Assembly: GCA_016235025.1 (NCBI GenBank)
Contig: JACRMV010000005.1
Location: 180,697 to 244,696, forward strand
Source: Rhodocyclales bacterium
Lineage (GTDB): Bacteria; Pseudomonadota; Gammaproteobacteria; Burkholderiales; Rhodocyclaceae
Reading direction: 5' to 3'
DNA length: 64,000 nt
Below the pieces are notes generated by a model, which saw nothing but the letters and a program-made list of their open reading frames with translations, had not been told where the DNA came from and ran no database searches. The position numbers and the translations under genes were made by a program. Positions 37,857-47,903 of the stretch are shown in pieces (position 1 is the first letter of the stretch; each line of letters begins with the position of its first letter).

Positions 37857-38387
37857 CTAGTGATTGTCGTGTTGAGGCGGAGAAGGAGAGTTTGAAGGCT
37901 GGGCTGGCCGGATTCCAGCACTTTTTGAAATTGGTAACTTCGAATGTCCGGTAGCAGATTTTTTCTTGCGCTCCGCTTCACTTTTTAACCGCGCTTTTTC
38001 GTCCTCCGGGAGGCTTTGGTACTCCTCCCATTTTTGTTTGACTGCTTCTCTTTTTTCCGGAGAAGCCTTTTGCAGTTTTTTGTATTTTGTTCTTGCCAGC
38101 TTTCGTTCTTCAGGGGTGAGTTTTGCCCATGCGGTCATGTGATGCTGGGTGCGCGTTTTTTCTTCTTCAGCCATGTGTGGGTAGCGTTGGGCAACCCCCA
38201 GCCATTTCTTGCGCTGAAACGTGTCCATCTCGTTCCAGTCGTTCGACAACGGAGCGAGAATTTTCTGTTGATCAGCGCTCAACTCTGTCCAACTGGGCTG
38301 CGATAACGGCGCAACGAATGCCTGCGTCGATACCGCAGTCAGCATCAGCTTTGCGGCGAGGAGGAGTGCGAGGGAGAGTCTAGCCAT
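37857..38387 (-). CDS. DUF3106 periplasmic protein
   Basis: 176 residues. A signal peptide (ALLLAAKLMLTAVSTQAFA-like, cleaved near residue 23) is followed by a helical region built of imperfect units of roughly 20-24 residues: WTELSADQQKIL, WNEMDTFQRKKWL, WAKLTPEERKLA, KASPEKREAVKQKW, SLPEDEKARL. The repeated L(T/S)PEE(R/K) pattern recalls CpxP/Spy-like LTxxQ chaperones, which is inference. A basic, then Pro/Ser-rich tail ends the protein. Its start overlaps the preceding DUF3619 gene by 43 bases. Confidence 0.85.
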   Translation of the reverse strand: MARLSLALLLAAKLMLTAVSTQAFVAPLSQPSWTELSADQQKILAPLSNDWNEMDTFQRKKWLGVAQRYPHMAEEEKTRTQHHMTAWAKLTPEERKLARTKYKKLQKASPEKREAVKQKWEEYQSLPEDEKARLKSEAERKKKSATGHSKLPISKSAGIRPAQPSNSPSPPQHDNH

Positions 38388-38749
38388 GCCTGAAAACCGG
38401 AGTCGAGATATGCGGAAGGAGGCAACTCATCAGCAAGAAGGGCGCTGTCAATTTCCTCATGCTCCTGAGCTTGTTCGAGGCCATTCCAGTAATAGGTGCC
38501 GACTGCACCAAGACTGAGAGCGATGGCCATGGAGATGTTACGCATATGACGGGAAAAATTCTGGTTAAGAAAGCCCGTAACACTCACAAAGCGAGTTTCC
38601 ATTTCCACTATCCCGCTTCCCTGATGTCTTATCGCCGTTTCTCGGGCTTGTTGCAGACGAGACACCACCTCGATATCCAGTGTCTCGATTCCTTGGTTCA
38701 GCCATTGGCGGAATTTGTAATTTATATCGGAATTTTCATTTGCATTCAT
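38345..38749 (-). CDS. DUF3619 protein, single-pass membrane, anti-sigma-like topology
   Basis: 134 residues from the ATG at 38749. An N-terminal helical part of about 75 residues (FRQWLNQGIETLDIEVVSRL) is followed by one transmembrane helix (ISMAIALSLGAVGTYYW) and a short acidic C-terminus. It follows the sigma-factor gene with a four-base overlap. A cytoplasmic helical domain plus one membrane helix directly behind an ECF sigma gene is the usual shape of an anti-sigma factor, but no zinc-binding HxxxCxxC motif is present, so this remains inference. Confidence 0.82.
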   Translation of the reverse strand: MNANENSDINYKFRQWLNQGIETLDIEVVSRLQQARETAIRHQGSGIVEMETRFVSVTGFLNQNFSRHMRNISMAIALSLGAVGTYYWNGLEQAQEHEEIDSALLADELPPSAYLDSGFQAWLDSPSHSSSPQS

Positions 38750-39321
38750 AATGTAATGCCCTTCGCTTTCAATGTTACGGCCAAAGTGTGCGTAGCGCGC
38801 GAACAATGAGTCTTTACGCTGCCTTCTGAGCAACCCATTATCGAGGCTGTCTCTGTAATTCCCATCTCTTCCCAGTAACGCAGCAGGAATGCTTCGCGTT
38901 GACGTGCCGGCAATTTCTCAATTTCTCTTTCCAGCAGCGTAAGGATTTGGGCTTGCTCAAGTTGCTTTTGTGGAGACTGGAATGCGACAGACTCACTACT
39001 TGCCGAAATGATGTCCAGAGGGTCGGTATCCTCATCATCGCTGCCAACAAATGAGGAAAATAGGGTCATCCACAGCGAGCGTACCTTGGAGCGCCGAAAG
39101 CTATCACGAATGGTGTTCTGAAGGATGCGCTGAAACAGCATGGGCCATTCACCGCTTGGATGATTGCCGTATTTTTCGGCGAGTTTCATCATCGCATCCT
39201 GCACAATATCCAGCGCTGTTTCCTGATTCTGAACAGCAAACATGGCCTGTTTAAACGCGCGTCGCTCAATACTGGCAAGAAAATCAGAAAGTGCAGCGTG
39301 GGAAGTCAAGGCTTGATCCAT
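38746..39321 (-). CDS. ECF RNA polymerase sigma factor
   Basis: 191 residues. Region 2: AFKQAMFAVQNQETALDIVQDAMMKLAEKY and the promoter-melting segment WPMLFQRILQNTIRDSFRR (split in part). Region 4: IEKLPARQREAFLLRYWEEMGITETASIMGCSEGSVKTHCSRA read as LPARQREAFLLRYWEE then CSEGSVKTHCSRATHTLA. Between them is an acidic linker with SDDEDTDPLD. It is divergent from ilvI across 114 bases and heads the DUF3619-DUF3106-RDD block. The target promoters are unknown. Confidence 0.92.
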   Translation of the reverse strand: MDQALTSHAALSDFLASIERRAFKQAMFAVQNQETALDIVQDAMMKLAEKYGNHPSGEWPMLFQRILQNTIRDSFRRSKVRSLWMTLFSSFVGSDDEDTDPLDIISASSESVAFQSPQKQLEQAQILTLLEREIEKLPARQREAFLLRYWEEMGITETASIMGCSEGSVKTHCSRATHTLAVTLKAKGITL

Positions 39322-39370
39322 AAAAATGAGACTTAAATTTCTGCCTTAGGCCAAGATTGGACTTTAAATC

Positions 39371-39399
39371 TTGACCATTTGCGACCGAAACAGTAAGGT
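39371..39399 (+). promoter_or_regulatory. Candidate promoter of ilvIHC
   Basis: TTGACC (39371-39376) and TAAGGT (39394-39399) are spaced by 17 bases, about 37 bases before the ilvI start. The leader this gives is too short for a leader-peptide attenuator. Confidence 0.5.
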
Positions 39400-39435
39400 T
39401 ACGCGTTTACTTCAAAAGTGTAACAGGTGTCTTTT

Positions 39436-41145
39436 ATGCAGCTTACCGGCGCAGAAATTGTAATCAGATGTCTCCAAGAGGAAAATGTTGAGTATGTATT
39501 CGGCTATCCTGGCGGATCTGTTCTCTATATTTACGACGAACTTTTCAAGCAGGACAAGTTTAAGCATGTTTTGGTCCGGCATGAGCAGGCGGCAGTCCAT
39601 GCGGCAGATGCGTACTCTCGATCTTCGAGCAAAATAGGCGTGTGCATGGTGACGTCAGGCCCCGGAGTGACCAATGCCGTGACAGGGATTGCCACTGCAC
39701 ACATGGACTCGATTCCGATAGTGATCATCAGCGGCCAGGTGCCGACTCCTTATATCGGTCAGGATGCCTTTCAGGAGTGTGACACCGTTGGCATTACTCG
39801 CCCATGTGTAAAGCATAATTTTCTGGTCAAGGATGTCAAGGATTTGGCGTTGACGCTGAAGAAGGCGTTTTATATTGCCAAGACCGGGCGCCCAGGGCCC
39901 GTGTTGGTCGATATTCCCAAAGACGTGACGATGCACAAGTGCGAGTTTGAGTATCCCCCAACGATCTCGATGCGCTCCTACAATCCAATCGTCAAGCCAC
40001 AAGATGGCCAAGTCAAGAAGGCGCTTAAATTACTGCTGGAAGCAAAGCGGCCGATGATTTATACGGGCGGCGGGATTATTCTTTCTGATGCTGCTGAGCA
40101 ACTTGTCAAACTGGCCCGGACTCTTGGTTTCCCTGTAACCAATACCTTGATGGGCCTTGGGGGCTATCCATCTACTGATAGGCAGTTTGTGGGTATGCTC
40201 GGGATGCATGGCACATATGAGGCGAATATGGCCATGCAGCATTGTGATGTGCTGATTGCAATAGGCGCTAGATTCGATGATCGGGTGATCGGCAATCCAG
40301 AACATTTTGGGTCGATTGCACGAAAGATCATTCATATTGATATTGACCCGTCGTCGATTGCTAAAAGAGTCGATGTGGATGTTCCTATCGTAGGGCATTT
40401 GCCGGATGTTCTTGGCGAACTTCAGTTGTTGCTTGAGCAGTCTGGTGAGAAGCCGGATGCAGGCGCATTGGCTGCATGGTGGGCGCAGATTAACGAGTGG
40501 CGCGGCAGAAAATCGCTCAAATACACCCAGGGCAAGGAATTGATCATGCCCCAATATGTTGTTGAGACACTTTATGAAATTACGGGTGGAGATGCGTTCG
40601 TAACATCCGATGTTGGTCAGCATCAGATGTGGGCGGCTCAATACTACAAATTTGACAAGCCCAGGCGCTGGATCAACTCTGGTGGGCTGGGGACCATGGG
40701 TGTCGGCCTGCCATATGCCATGGGTGTTCGGTTCGCCAATCCGGACGCCACCGTGGCCTGTATCACTGGCGAGGCTTCAATCCAGATGAATATCCAGGAA
40801 CTCTCGACTGCCAAGCAGTTTCGCCTGCCGATAAAAATTATTAACTTGAATAATCGTTATCTTGGCATGGTGCGACAGTGGCAGGAGATGTTCCACGGTA
40901 ATCGGTATGCAGAATCCTACGTTGATGCACTCCCCGATTTCGTGAAGCTGGCCGAATCTTATGGCCATGTTGGAATGCGCATCGAACGCCCGGCAGATGT
41001 CGAACCGGCGCTGCGTGAGGCATTTACAAAGCACAAGGATGATCTTGTCTTCATGGATTTCCTTACCGATCAGACAGCCAATGTTTATCCAATGATCGCT
41101 GCAGGTAAAGGATTGTCAGAGATGATCCTGGCTGAGGACTTATAA
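39436..41145 (+). CDS. ilvI: Acetolactate synthase large subunit
   Basis: 569 residues from the ATG at 39436; a GTG three codons upstream is possible. ThDP-dependent enzyme that condenses pyruvate with pyruvate or 2-ketobutyrate in branched-chain amino acid synthesis. YPGGSVLYIYDEL holds the conserved N-terminal site, HEQAAVHAADAYSR has the catalytic Glu, and QMNIQELSTAKQF with NLNNRYLGMV is the ThDP/Mg region. The usual GDG at the head of that motif reads GEA here (40768-40776), so the metal-ligand Asp is replaced by Glu. Large and small subunits are adjacent, as in ilvIH operons. Confidence 0.96.
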   Translation: MQLTGAEIVIRCLQEENVEYVFGYPGGSVLYIYDELFKQDKFKHVLVRHEQAAVHAADAYSRSSSKIGVCMVTSGPGVTNAVTGIATAHMDSIPIVIISGQVPTPYIGQDAFQECDTVGITRPCVKHNFLVKDVKDLALTLKKAFYIAKTGRPGPVLVDIPKDVTMHKCEFEYPPTISMRSYNPIVKPQDGQVKKALKLLLEAKRPMIYTGGGIILSDAAEQLVKLARTLGFPVTNTLMGLGGYPSTDRQFVGMLGMHGTYEANMAMQHCDVLIAIGARFDDRVIGNPEHFGSIARKIIHIDIDPSSIAKRVDVDVPIVGHLPDVLGELQLLLEQSGEKPDAGALAAWWAQINEWRGRKSLKYTQGKELIMPQYVVETLYEITGGDAFVTSDVGQHQMWAAQYYKFDKPRRWINSGGLGTMGVGLPYAMGVRFANPDATVACITGEASIQMNIQELSTAKQFRLPIKIINLNNRYLGMVRQWQEMFHGNRYAESYVDALPDFVKLAESYGHVGMRIERPADVEPALREAFTKHKDDLVFMDFLTDQTANVYPMIAAGKGLSEMILAEDL

Positions 41146-41147
41146 CC

Positions 41148-41639
41148 ATGCGACATATAATTTCCATTCTTCTGGAGAATGAAGCAGGCGCCCTGTCGCG
41201 TGTTTCCGGTTTATTTTCGGCGCGTGCCTTCAATATCGAGTCATTGACTGTTGCTGCCACCGAGGATCCATCGTTGTCCCGCATGACGATTGTTAGCAGC
41301 GGGTCCGATAACGTTATTGAGCAAATCACCAAGCAGCTAAACAAGCTGATTGATGTAGTCAAGGTGGTTGACCTGTCCGAGGCGGCTCATATCGAACGCG
41401 AACTGATGCTGGTCAAGGTGCGCGCTACAGGTGAGGTACGAGAAGAGGTGAAGCGTGTCGCGGACATTTTTCGCGGGCGTATTGTTGATGTCACCGAGTC
41501 GTCTTATGTCATCGAACTGACAGGCAACTGTTCGAAACTTGATGCATTTCTGGATGCCATTAATCGTGATCTTGTGCTGGAAACTGCACGTACCGGCGTG
41601 TGTGGCATTGGTCGTGGCGACCGTATTTTAAAAGTTTGA
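41148..41639 (+). CDS. ilvH: Acetolactate synthase small (regulatory) subunit
   Basis: 163 residues, the usual length. The N-terminal ACT domain starts RHIISILLENEAGALSRV, and the C-terminal IlvH domain has GNCSKLDAFLDAI and TARTGVCGIGRGDRIL. It confers valine feedback and raises activity of the large subunit. It starts two bases after ilvI. Confidence 0.97.
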   Translation: MRHIISILLENEAGALSRVSGLFSARAFNIESLTVAATEDPSLSRMTIVSSGSDNVIEQITKQLNKLIDVVKVVDLSEAAHIERELMLVKVRATGEVREEVKRVADIFRGRIVDVTESSYVIELTGNCSKLDAFLDAINRDLVLETARTGVCGIGRGDRILKV

Positions 41640-42680
<1,041 letters not shown>

Positions 42681-42701
42681 TCTGGTTTTTCTTTCAGAAC
42701 A

Positions 42702-42731
42702 GGGCACGGCAATGCTGTGCCCTTTCTCTTT
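42702..42731 (+). terminator. Intrinsic terminator after ilvC
   Basis: GGGCACGGC pairs with GCTGTGCCC (one G-T wobble) around an AAT loop, followed by TTTCTCTTT. It lies 21 bases after the ilvC stop and closes the ilvIHC unit. Confidence 0.9.
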
Positions 42732-42766
42732 GAACACTGCAGCTCACATTTGAGTATCAAACATCC

Positions 42767-43411
42767 ATGACTGATTATCCCCATCCCATAATTGCCCGCG
42801 AAGGTTGGCTTTTTATTTCGCTCTCTTTGCTGGCAGCACTCGGCATCGGATTTTTTGCAGGGTGGGTGTGGAGTATCCCGCTGTGGATAGTATTTGCCTT
42901 TTGTGTGCAGTTTTTTCGTGATCCTCCTCGTTTTGCTCCGGCTGGAGAGAAGTGTGTACTTTCCCCAGCCGATGGCCGCATCGTCGTTATCGAGCCCGCC
43001 CGCGATCCCTGGCTTGATCGTGACTGTCTGAAAATCAGCGTCTTCATGAATGTGTTCAATGTTCATTCGAACCGCAGCCCGGTTGATGGGCAAGTGGTGC
43101 AGCGGTGGTATCACCCGGGTGAATTTGTTAATGCGGCTTTGGACAAAGCGTCCATTGCAAATGAACGGAATGCCTTGCATATCCGTACCCGTCATGGGCT
43201 TGATATCACCTGTGTTCAAGTGGCTGGCCTGATTGCACGGCGCATACTTTGCTATGTCGATGCCGGTGCAGAATTGACGCGTGGCCAGCGGTATGGCTTC
43301 ATTCGTTTCGGCTCCCGTGTGGATCTGTATCTTCCACCGGATACGCGCGCAAAAGTCGGCGTTGGTGAGGCGGTGAAGGCGACGACGACCATCCTTGCTG
43401 AACTTCCCTGA
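42767..43411 (+). CDS. psd: Phosphatidylserine decarboxylase proenzyme (short form)
   Basis: 214 residues, the short PSD-A type. The N-terminus has a hydrophobic segment (about residues 15-45), then [23 protein letters not shown] with the catalytic His, and [11 protein letters not shown] where cleavage between G182 and S183 makes the pyruvoyl group. It converts phosphatidylserine to phosphatidylethanolamine at the inner membrane. It is followed by pssA, so the two steps of PE synthesis are adjacent. Confidence 0.96.
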   Translation: MTDYPHPIIAREGWLFISLSLLAALGIGFFAGWVWSIPLWIVFAFCVQFFRDPPRFAPAGEKCVLSPADGRIVVIEPARDPWLDRDCLKISVFMNVFNVHSNRSPVDGQVVQRWYHPGEFVNAALDKASIANERNALHIRTRHGLDITCVQVAGLIARRILCYVDAGAELTRGQRYGFIRFGSRVDLYLPPDTRAKVGVGEAVKATTTILAELP

Positions 43412-43461
43412 CTTTCCTTTCAGGCTTGTAGAATAAGGCTCCGCCTTATGTGCTGGAATTC

Positions 43462-44223
43462 ATGAGTGCCATTCCGCCCGCACCACCCCGTAAAACGTTG
43501 GTAAACCCTGAGCTGCGTCGTCGGGGTATTTACATATTGCCGAACCTCCTGACAACCGCTGCCCTGTTCGCAGGGTTCTATGCCATAGTCCAGGCAATGA
43601 ACGGACGTTTTGAACATTCCGCCGTCGCCATCTTCATAGCCATGGTTCTCGATGGACTTGATGGCCGTGTGGCGCGCATGACAAACACGCAAAGTGCGTT
43701 TGGAGCTGAATACGACTCCCTGTCGGACATGGTCTCCTTCGGTGCTGCGCCAGCACTGGTGGTATACGAATGGGCCTTGAAGGGATTGGGCAAGTTTGGC
43801 TGGGTTGCCGCCTTTATTTATTGCGCAGGAGCGGCCTTGCGTCTGGCCAGATTCAATACCAATATTGGCGTGGTCGATAAACGTTATTTTCAGGGTTTGC
43901 CAAGCCCGGCTGCCGCAGCGCTGATTGCCGGTCTGATCTGGGTGCTGATTGATCTTGGCTTTACCGGCGAGGAAGTTCGCTGGGCCGCCAGTGTGCTGAC
44001 AATCTTCGCCGGAGTGACCATGGTCAGCAACATCAAGTATTGGTCTGGCAAGGATATCAATCTTAAAAAAAGCGTTCCGTTCATGGTGGTGGGGGCGATT
44101 GTCTTGGGCTTTGCGCTGATATCGACTTACCCTCCCGGTGTCCTGTTTGCCCTGTTTCTTGTTTATGCGGCCTCAGGATATGTAATGACGGCCTGGCGCT
44201 GGCGTGGCAGGCGCAATAAATAG
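43462..44223 (+). CDS. pssA: CDP-diacylglycerol-serine O-phosphatidyltransferase
   Basis: 253 residues from the ATG at 43462; an in-frame GTG at 43450 gives four extra residues. The CDP-alcohol phosphotransferase motif is DGLDGRVARMTNTQSAFGAEYDSLSD (read in two parts: DGLDGRVAR and FGAEYDSLSD), within about seven membrane segments. This is the membrane-integral PssA type, different from the E. coli enzyme. It makes phosphatidylserine for the adjacent psd product. Confidence 0.95.
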   Translation: MSAIPPAPPRKTLVNPELRRRGIYILPNLLTTAALFAGFYAIVQAMNGRFEHSAVAIFIAMVLDGLDGRVARMTNTQSAFGAEYDSLSDMVSFGAAPALVVYEWALKGLGKFGWVAAFIYCAGAALRLARFNTNIGVVDKRYFQGLPSPAAAALIAGLIWVLIDLGFTGEEVRWAASVLTIFAGVTMVSNIKYWSGKDINLKKSVPFMVVGAIVLGFALISTYPPGVLFALFLVYAASGYVMTAWRWRGRRNK

Positions 44224-44237
44224 TGATTGCTTGTCTG

Positions 44238-44266
44238 TTGCGTTGACAAAATAAACCATTTATAGT
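44238..44266 (+). promoter_or_regulatory. Candidate promoter of leuA
   Basis: TTGCGT (44238-44243) and TATAGT (44261-44266) are 17 bases apart, placing the start near 44273 and about 190 bases before leuA. A TTGACA at 44243-44248 is also present but only 12 bases from the TATAGT. Confidence 0.5.
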
Positions 44267-44272
44267 TGTGCC

Positions 44273-44371
44273 ATGTTTACGGCGATTCTCTTCTCTGTGA
44301 CGTTCCTCTTCGCTGGCGCACTCACTGTGCGTCCGGTGCTGCGCGCAAAGCTGCTGCGCTGCGCGCGCTAA
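44273..44371 (+). CDS. Possible leader peptide of leuA
   Basis: A 32-codon open frame begins at, or within a base or two of, the predicted transcription start and would then be leaderless. It holds six Leu codons (three CTC early, three CTG late, with two CTG adjacent). The Leu enrichment is modest and no ribosome site is visible, so it may not be translated. Its interest is that it lies just ahead of an attenuator-like hairpin before leuA. Confidence 0.3.
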   Translation: MFTAILFSVTFLFAGALTVRPVLRAKLLRCAR

Positions 44372-44418
44372 AAACTTCCCCTTCTCATCGTCCGGTTTTT
44401 GAAGTGCCATCCTGCTGG

Positions 44419-44451
44419 CAAGCGGGGTTGGTGCGCTTGATTATTATTTTT
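44419..44451 (+). terminator. Attenuator-like hairpin before leuA
   Basis: CAAGCG (44419-44424) pairs with CGCTTG (44434-44439), followed by ATTATTATTTTT, only 14 bases before the leuA start. An alternative hairpin, TGCCA (44405-44409) with TGGCA (44416-44420), shares the CA at 44419-44420, so the two stems exclude each other. This fits transcription attenuation of leuA, but the stems are short and the idea is untested. Confidence 0.45.
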
Positions 44452-44464
44452 CAGGAGATTTACC

Positions 44465-46003
44465 ATGCCCAAAGAGCAATTGATCATATTTGATACGACC
44501 TTGCGCGACGGTGAGCAAAGCCCGGGCGCTTCGATGACAAAAGAAGAAAAATTGCGCATTGCGCGGCAGCTCGAGCGTATGCATGTAAATGTCATCGAGG
44601 CAGGCTTTCCCGCTGCCTCGAATGGGGATTTCGAAGCGGTCAGGCTGGTCGCCGAGGCCATCAAGGAGTCCACTGTAGCTGCCCTTTGTCGTGCTTTTGA
44701 CAAGGATATTGCTCGGGCGCTGGAAGCGATAAAGCCCGCCAAGTCCGGACGTATCCACACGTTTATCGCTACGAGTCCCATTCATATGGAGAAGAAGTTG
44801 CGCATGTCTCCGGATGAAGTGATTGTCGCGGCGAGAAGTGCCGTGCGTTTCGCGCGCAATGGTATCGATGATATTGAGTTTTCCTGCGAAGATGCCGGCC
44901 GCTCCGAACTTGATTTCCTTTGCCGGATTATTGAAGAGGTTATCAAGGAAGGCGCCACCACGATCAATATTCCGGATACGGTGGGTTACAACGTTCCCGA
45001 GCAGTTTGCTGAACGCATTCGCCAGTTGCGCGAGCGAATTCCAAATTCAGACAAGGTGATCTGGTCTGTCCACTGCCACAATGATCTCGGCTTGGCTGTG
45101 GCCAACAGCCTTGCCGCAGTGATTGCAGGGGCGCGTCAGGTTGAGTGCACCATCAATGGTCTGGGTGAGCGGGCAGGCAATGCGGCGCTCGAGGAGATCG
45201 TGATGGCAGTTCGCACGCGGCAGGATGTCTTCCCCTGCGATACCCGCGTAGATACGACACAGATTGTCCCGGCTTCAAAGTTGGTGTCGAGCATCACCGG
45301 GTTTCCCGTGCAGCCCAACAAGGCGATTGTGGGTGCAAACGCCTTCGCCCACGAGTCCGGTATCCACCAGGACGGAGTTCTCAAGCATCGTGAGACCTAT
45401 GAAATCATGCGTGCGGAAGACGTGGGCTGGAATGCCAACAAGCTGGTGCTTGGCAAACATTCGGGCCGCACTGCTTTCAAGGCGCGGCTGCAGGAGTTGG
45501 GCATCGAAGTCGAAAGCGAGCAGGTGTTGAATGCGGCATTCCTCCGTTTCAAGGAATTGGCGGACAAGAAGCATGAAATCTTCGATGAAGATTTGCACAT
45601 GATCATGAGTGAAGATGTAGTTGCTCCAGGGGATGAATGGTATCGCCTGGTGTCCTCCATGTTTCACTCGGAAACCGGAGAGACGCCCCAGTCGCGGCTG
45701 ACGATTTCCGTCAGGGGTGTCGAGACGCATGCTGAAGCAAGCGGAAGCGGTCCCGTTGATGCCACGTTCAAGGCCATTGAGAATGTTGCCTTAAGCGGCT
45801 CCGAACTTCTGCTTTATTCGGTCAACGCAATTACCACAGGCACGGATGCGCAGGGAGAGGTGACCGTACGATTGTCGAAAGACGGCCGGATCGTCAACGG
45901 CCAGGGTGCGGATACCGATATTATCGTTGCCTCGGCCAAAGCCTATATCAACGCATTGAACAAGCTGAAGTCGGGAAAGGAGAAACTCAATCCACAACTT
46001 TGA
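44465..46003 (+). CDS. leuA: 2-isopropylmalate synthase
   Basis: 512 residues, the usual bacterial length. [15 protein letters not shown] holds the metal-site start, [12 protein letters not shown] the catalytic His pair and [13 protein letters not shown] follows, all in an N-terminal TIM barrel; the C-terminal domain (about 390-500) is the leucine-binding regulatory region. It condenses acetyl-CoA with 2-ketoisovalerate, the first committed step to leucine. GGAGA lies before the start. Its last 17 bases overlap the convergent DUF2069 gene. Confidence 0.97.
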   Translation: MPKEQLIIFDTTLRDGEQSPGASMTKEEKLRIARQLERMHVNVIEAGFPAASNGDFEAVRLVAEAIKESTVAALCRAFDKDIARALEAIKPAKSGRIHTFIATSPIHMEKKLRMSPDEVIVAARSAVRFARNGIDDIEFSCEDAGRSELDFLCRIIEEVIKEGATTINIPDTVGYNVPEQFAERIRQLRERIPNSDKVIWSVHCHNDLGLAVANSLAAVIAGARQVECTINGLGERAGNAALEEIVMAVRTRQDVFPCDTRVDTTQIVPASKLVSSITGFPVQPNKAIVGANAFAHESGIHQDGVLKHRETYEIMRAEDVGWNANKLVLGKHSGRTAFKARLQELGIEVESEQVLNAAFLRFKELADKKHEIFDEDLHMIMSEDVVAPGDEWYRLVSSMFHSETGETPQSRLTISVRGVETHAEASGSGPVDATFKAIENVALSGSELLLYSVNAITTGTDAQGEVTVRLSKDGRIVNGQGADTDIIVASAKAYINALNKLKSGKEKLNPQL

Positions 46004-46345
46004 CCACTCTGGAGGGGGCGCTGATCCGCGCGTAGGCTACGCAACTTGCAAAAAGCGACAAGGCAAGGAGGGTTTCAATTGCAGCGAGTGTCTGGCTGGG
46101 CGGGGTATCGGATACCGTGCGTACGACACCCTCAATGAGGTAGGCTAACGCCAGCATCGAAGTCCATTGGTAGGTGTAACGTTTGCCTCGCAGAATCCCG
46201 AACAATGGGAAGAGCAGGGGGAGGGCTTTGATGGCGAGCGTGGAACCTCCTGGATGCAATGGCGCCAGCCAGAGTTCCCATGCCAGACACAGGAACAGCA
46301 GGCCAATCAGGCTGCCGGAGGCCAAGCGATTGGGCCATGGATTCA

Positions 46346-46346
<1 letters not shown>
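45987..46346 (-). CDS. DUF2069 membrane protein
   Basis: 119 residues, four hydrophobic segments. The pattern [46 protein letters not shown] (parts) with LKALPLL-like [10 protein letters not shown] and [13 protein letters not shown] is the DUF2069 signature. Function unknown. It starts in the wrbA stop codon region (one-base overlap) and is probably co-transcribed with it, an association common in betaproteobacteria. Confidence 0.88.
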
Positions 46347-46987
<641 letters not shown>

Positions 46988-46991
46988 TTAT

Positions 46992-47810
46992 ATGTGGCTC
47001 CTTGCTCCAACTCGTCTTGTCGTGCGCAGCATTCGGCGGTTTCGTGCGGAGCATTGTGTTCAGACGGCGGCAGCCTTGTCTTTTTCGACCTTGCTCGGGC
47101 TGGTGCCGATGATCATGGCAGGGATCGGGATTATTTCGTTTTTTCCCGAGGGAATTGGCCTGAGCAAAGCCCTTGAGAAATTCCTTTTGGCCAATCTTCT
47201 GCCTGAGAAAGCAGGCGGTACCATTGCAAAATATGTTGGGCAGTTTGTAGTGCGTGCAGAGAAGCTGACATTCTTTGGGATTTTGGTGTTCAGTGCGACG
47301 GCCGTCATGCAGATGCTGACCATCGAGCGGGCATTCAACAGAATTTGGCACATCAAGAAAGATCGACCGTTTATCCAGCGCCTGATCCTGCATGCGCTGA
47401 CCCTGACCTTGGGGCCGTTGTTCTTCGGCGCCAGCCTAGCCGTCATTTCTCTTGTTTTGAGCGCTTCCTTTGGATTGATCGATGAGCCGGCCTGGGTTCA
47501 GTTCTTCGTTATGCGCAGCGCCCTGCCTTTTGTCTTTATGGCAGTTTTGTTCGCCCTGCTTTACTGGCGAGTGCCGAACAAACAGGTCAACCCATGGCAG
47601 GCGCTATCCGGTGGGGTGTTAAGTGCATGCGGGCTGATCGGTGTGCAAAAGGTATTTACTTTTTATCTGGCCAGCTTTACTGCAACGACCGTGGTTTATG
47701 GCGCATTCTCAATCATGCCAGTGTTTCTATTGTGGCTCCATGCGTCGTGGAGCGTCATCTTGTTTGGCGCAATATGGGCTGCGGAAATGCCAAAGTCTGT
47801 GCGTGGCTGA
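46992..47810 (+). CDS. YihY/BrkB family inner-membrane protein
   Basis: 272 residues from the ATG at 46992; reading further upstream would overlap wrbA. Six hydrophobic segments. RAEHCVQTAAALSFSTLLGLVPM at the first helix and VYGAFSIMPVFLLWLHASWSVILFGA near the end are family features. Once linked to tRNA processing as RNase BN, the family is now seen as membrane proteins of unknown function. It lacks the C-terminal cytoplasmic extension of longer members. Confidence 0.9.
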   Translation: MWLLAPTRLVVRSIRRFRAEHCVQTAAALSFSTLLGLVPMIMAGIGIISFFPEGIGLSKALEKFLLANLLPEKAGGTIAKYVGQFVVRAEKLTFFGILVFSATAVMQMLTIERAFNRIWHIKKDRPFIQRLILHALTLTLGPLFFGASLAVISLVLSASFGLIDEPAWVQFFVMRSALPFVFMAVLFALLYWRVPNKQVNPWQALSGGVLSACGLIGVQKVFTFYLASFTATTVVYGAFSIMPVFLLWLHASWSVILFGAIWAAEMPKSVRG

Positions 47811-47903
47811 GTGCCTGATTGCATCGCATTCCGGGTCGTTCGACGCGTGATTTGAGTCAAGTAGAATCCCAACCTCGAATTTTCTTTTTTGCTGAATACT
47901 GCC

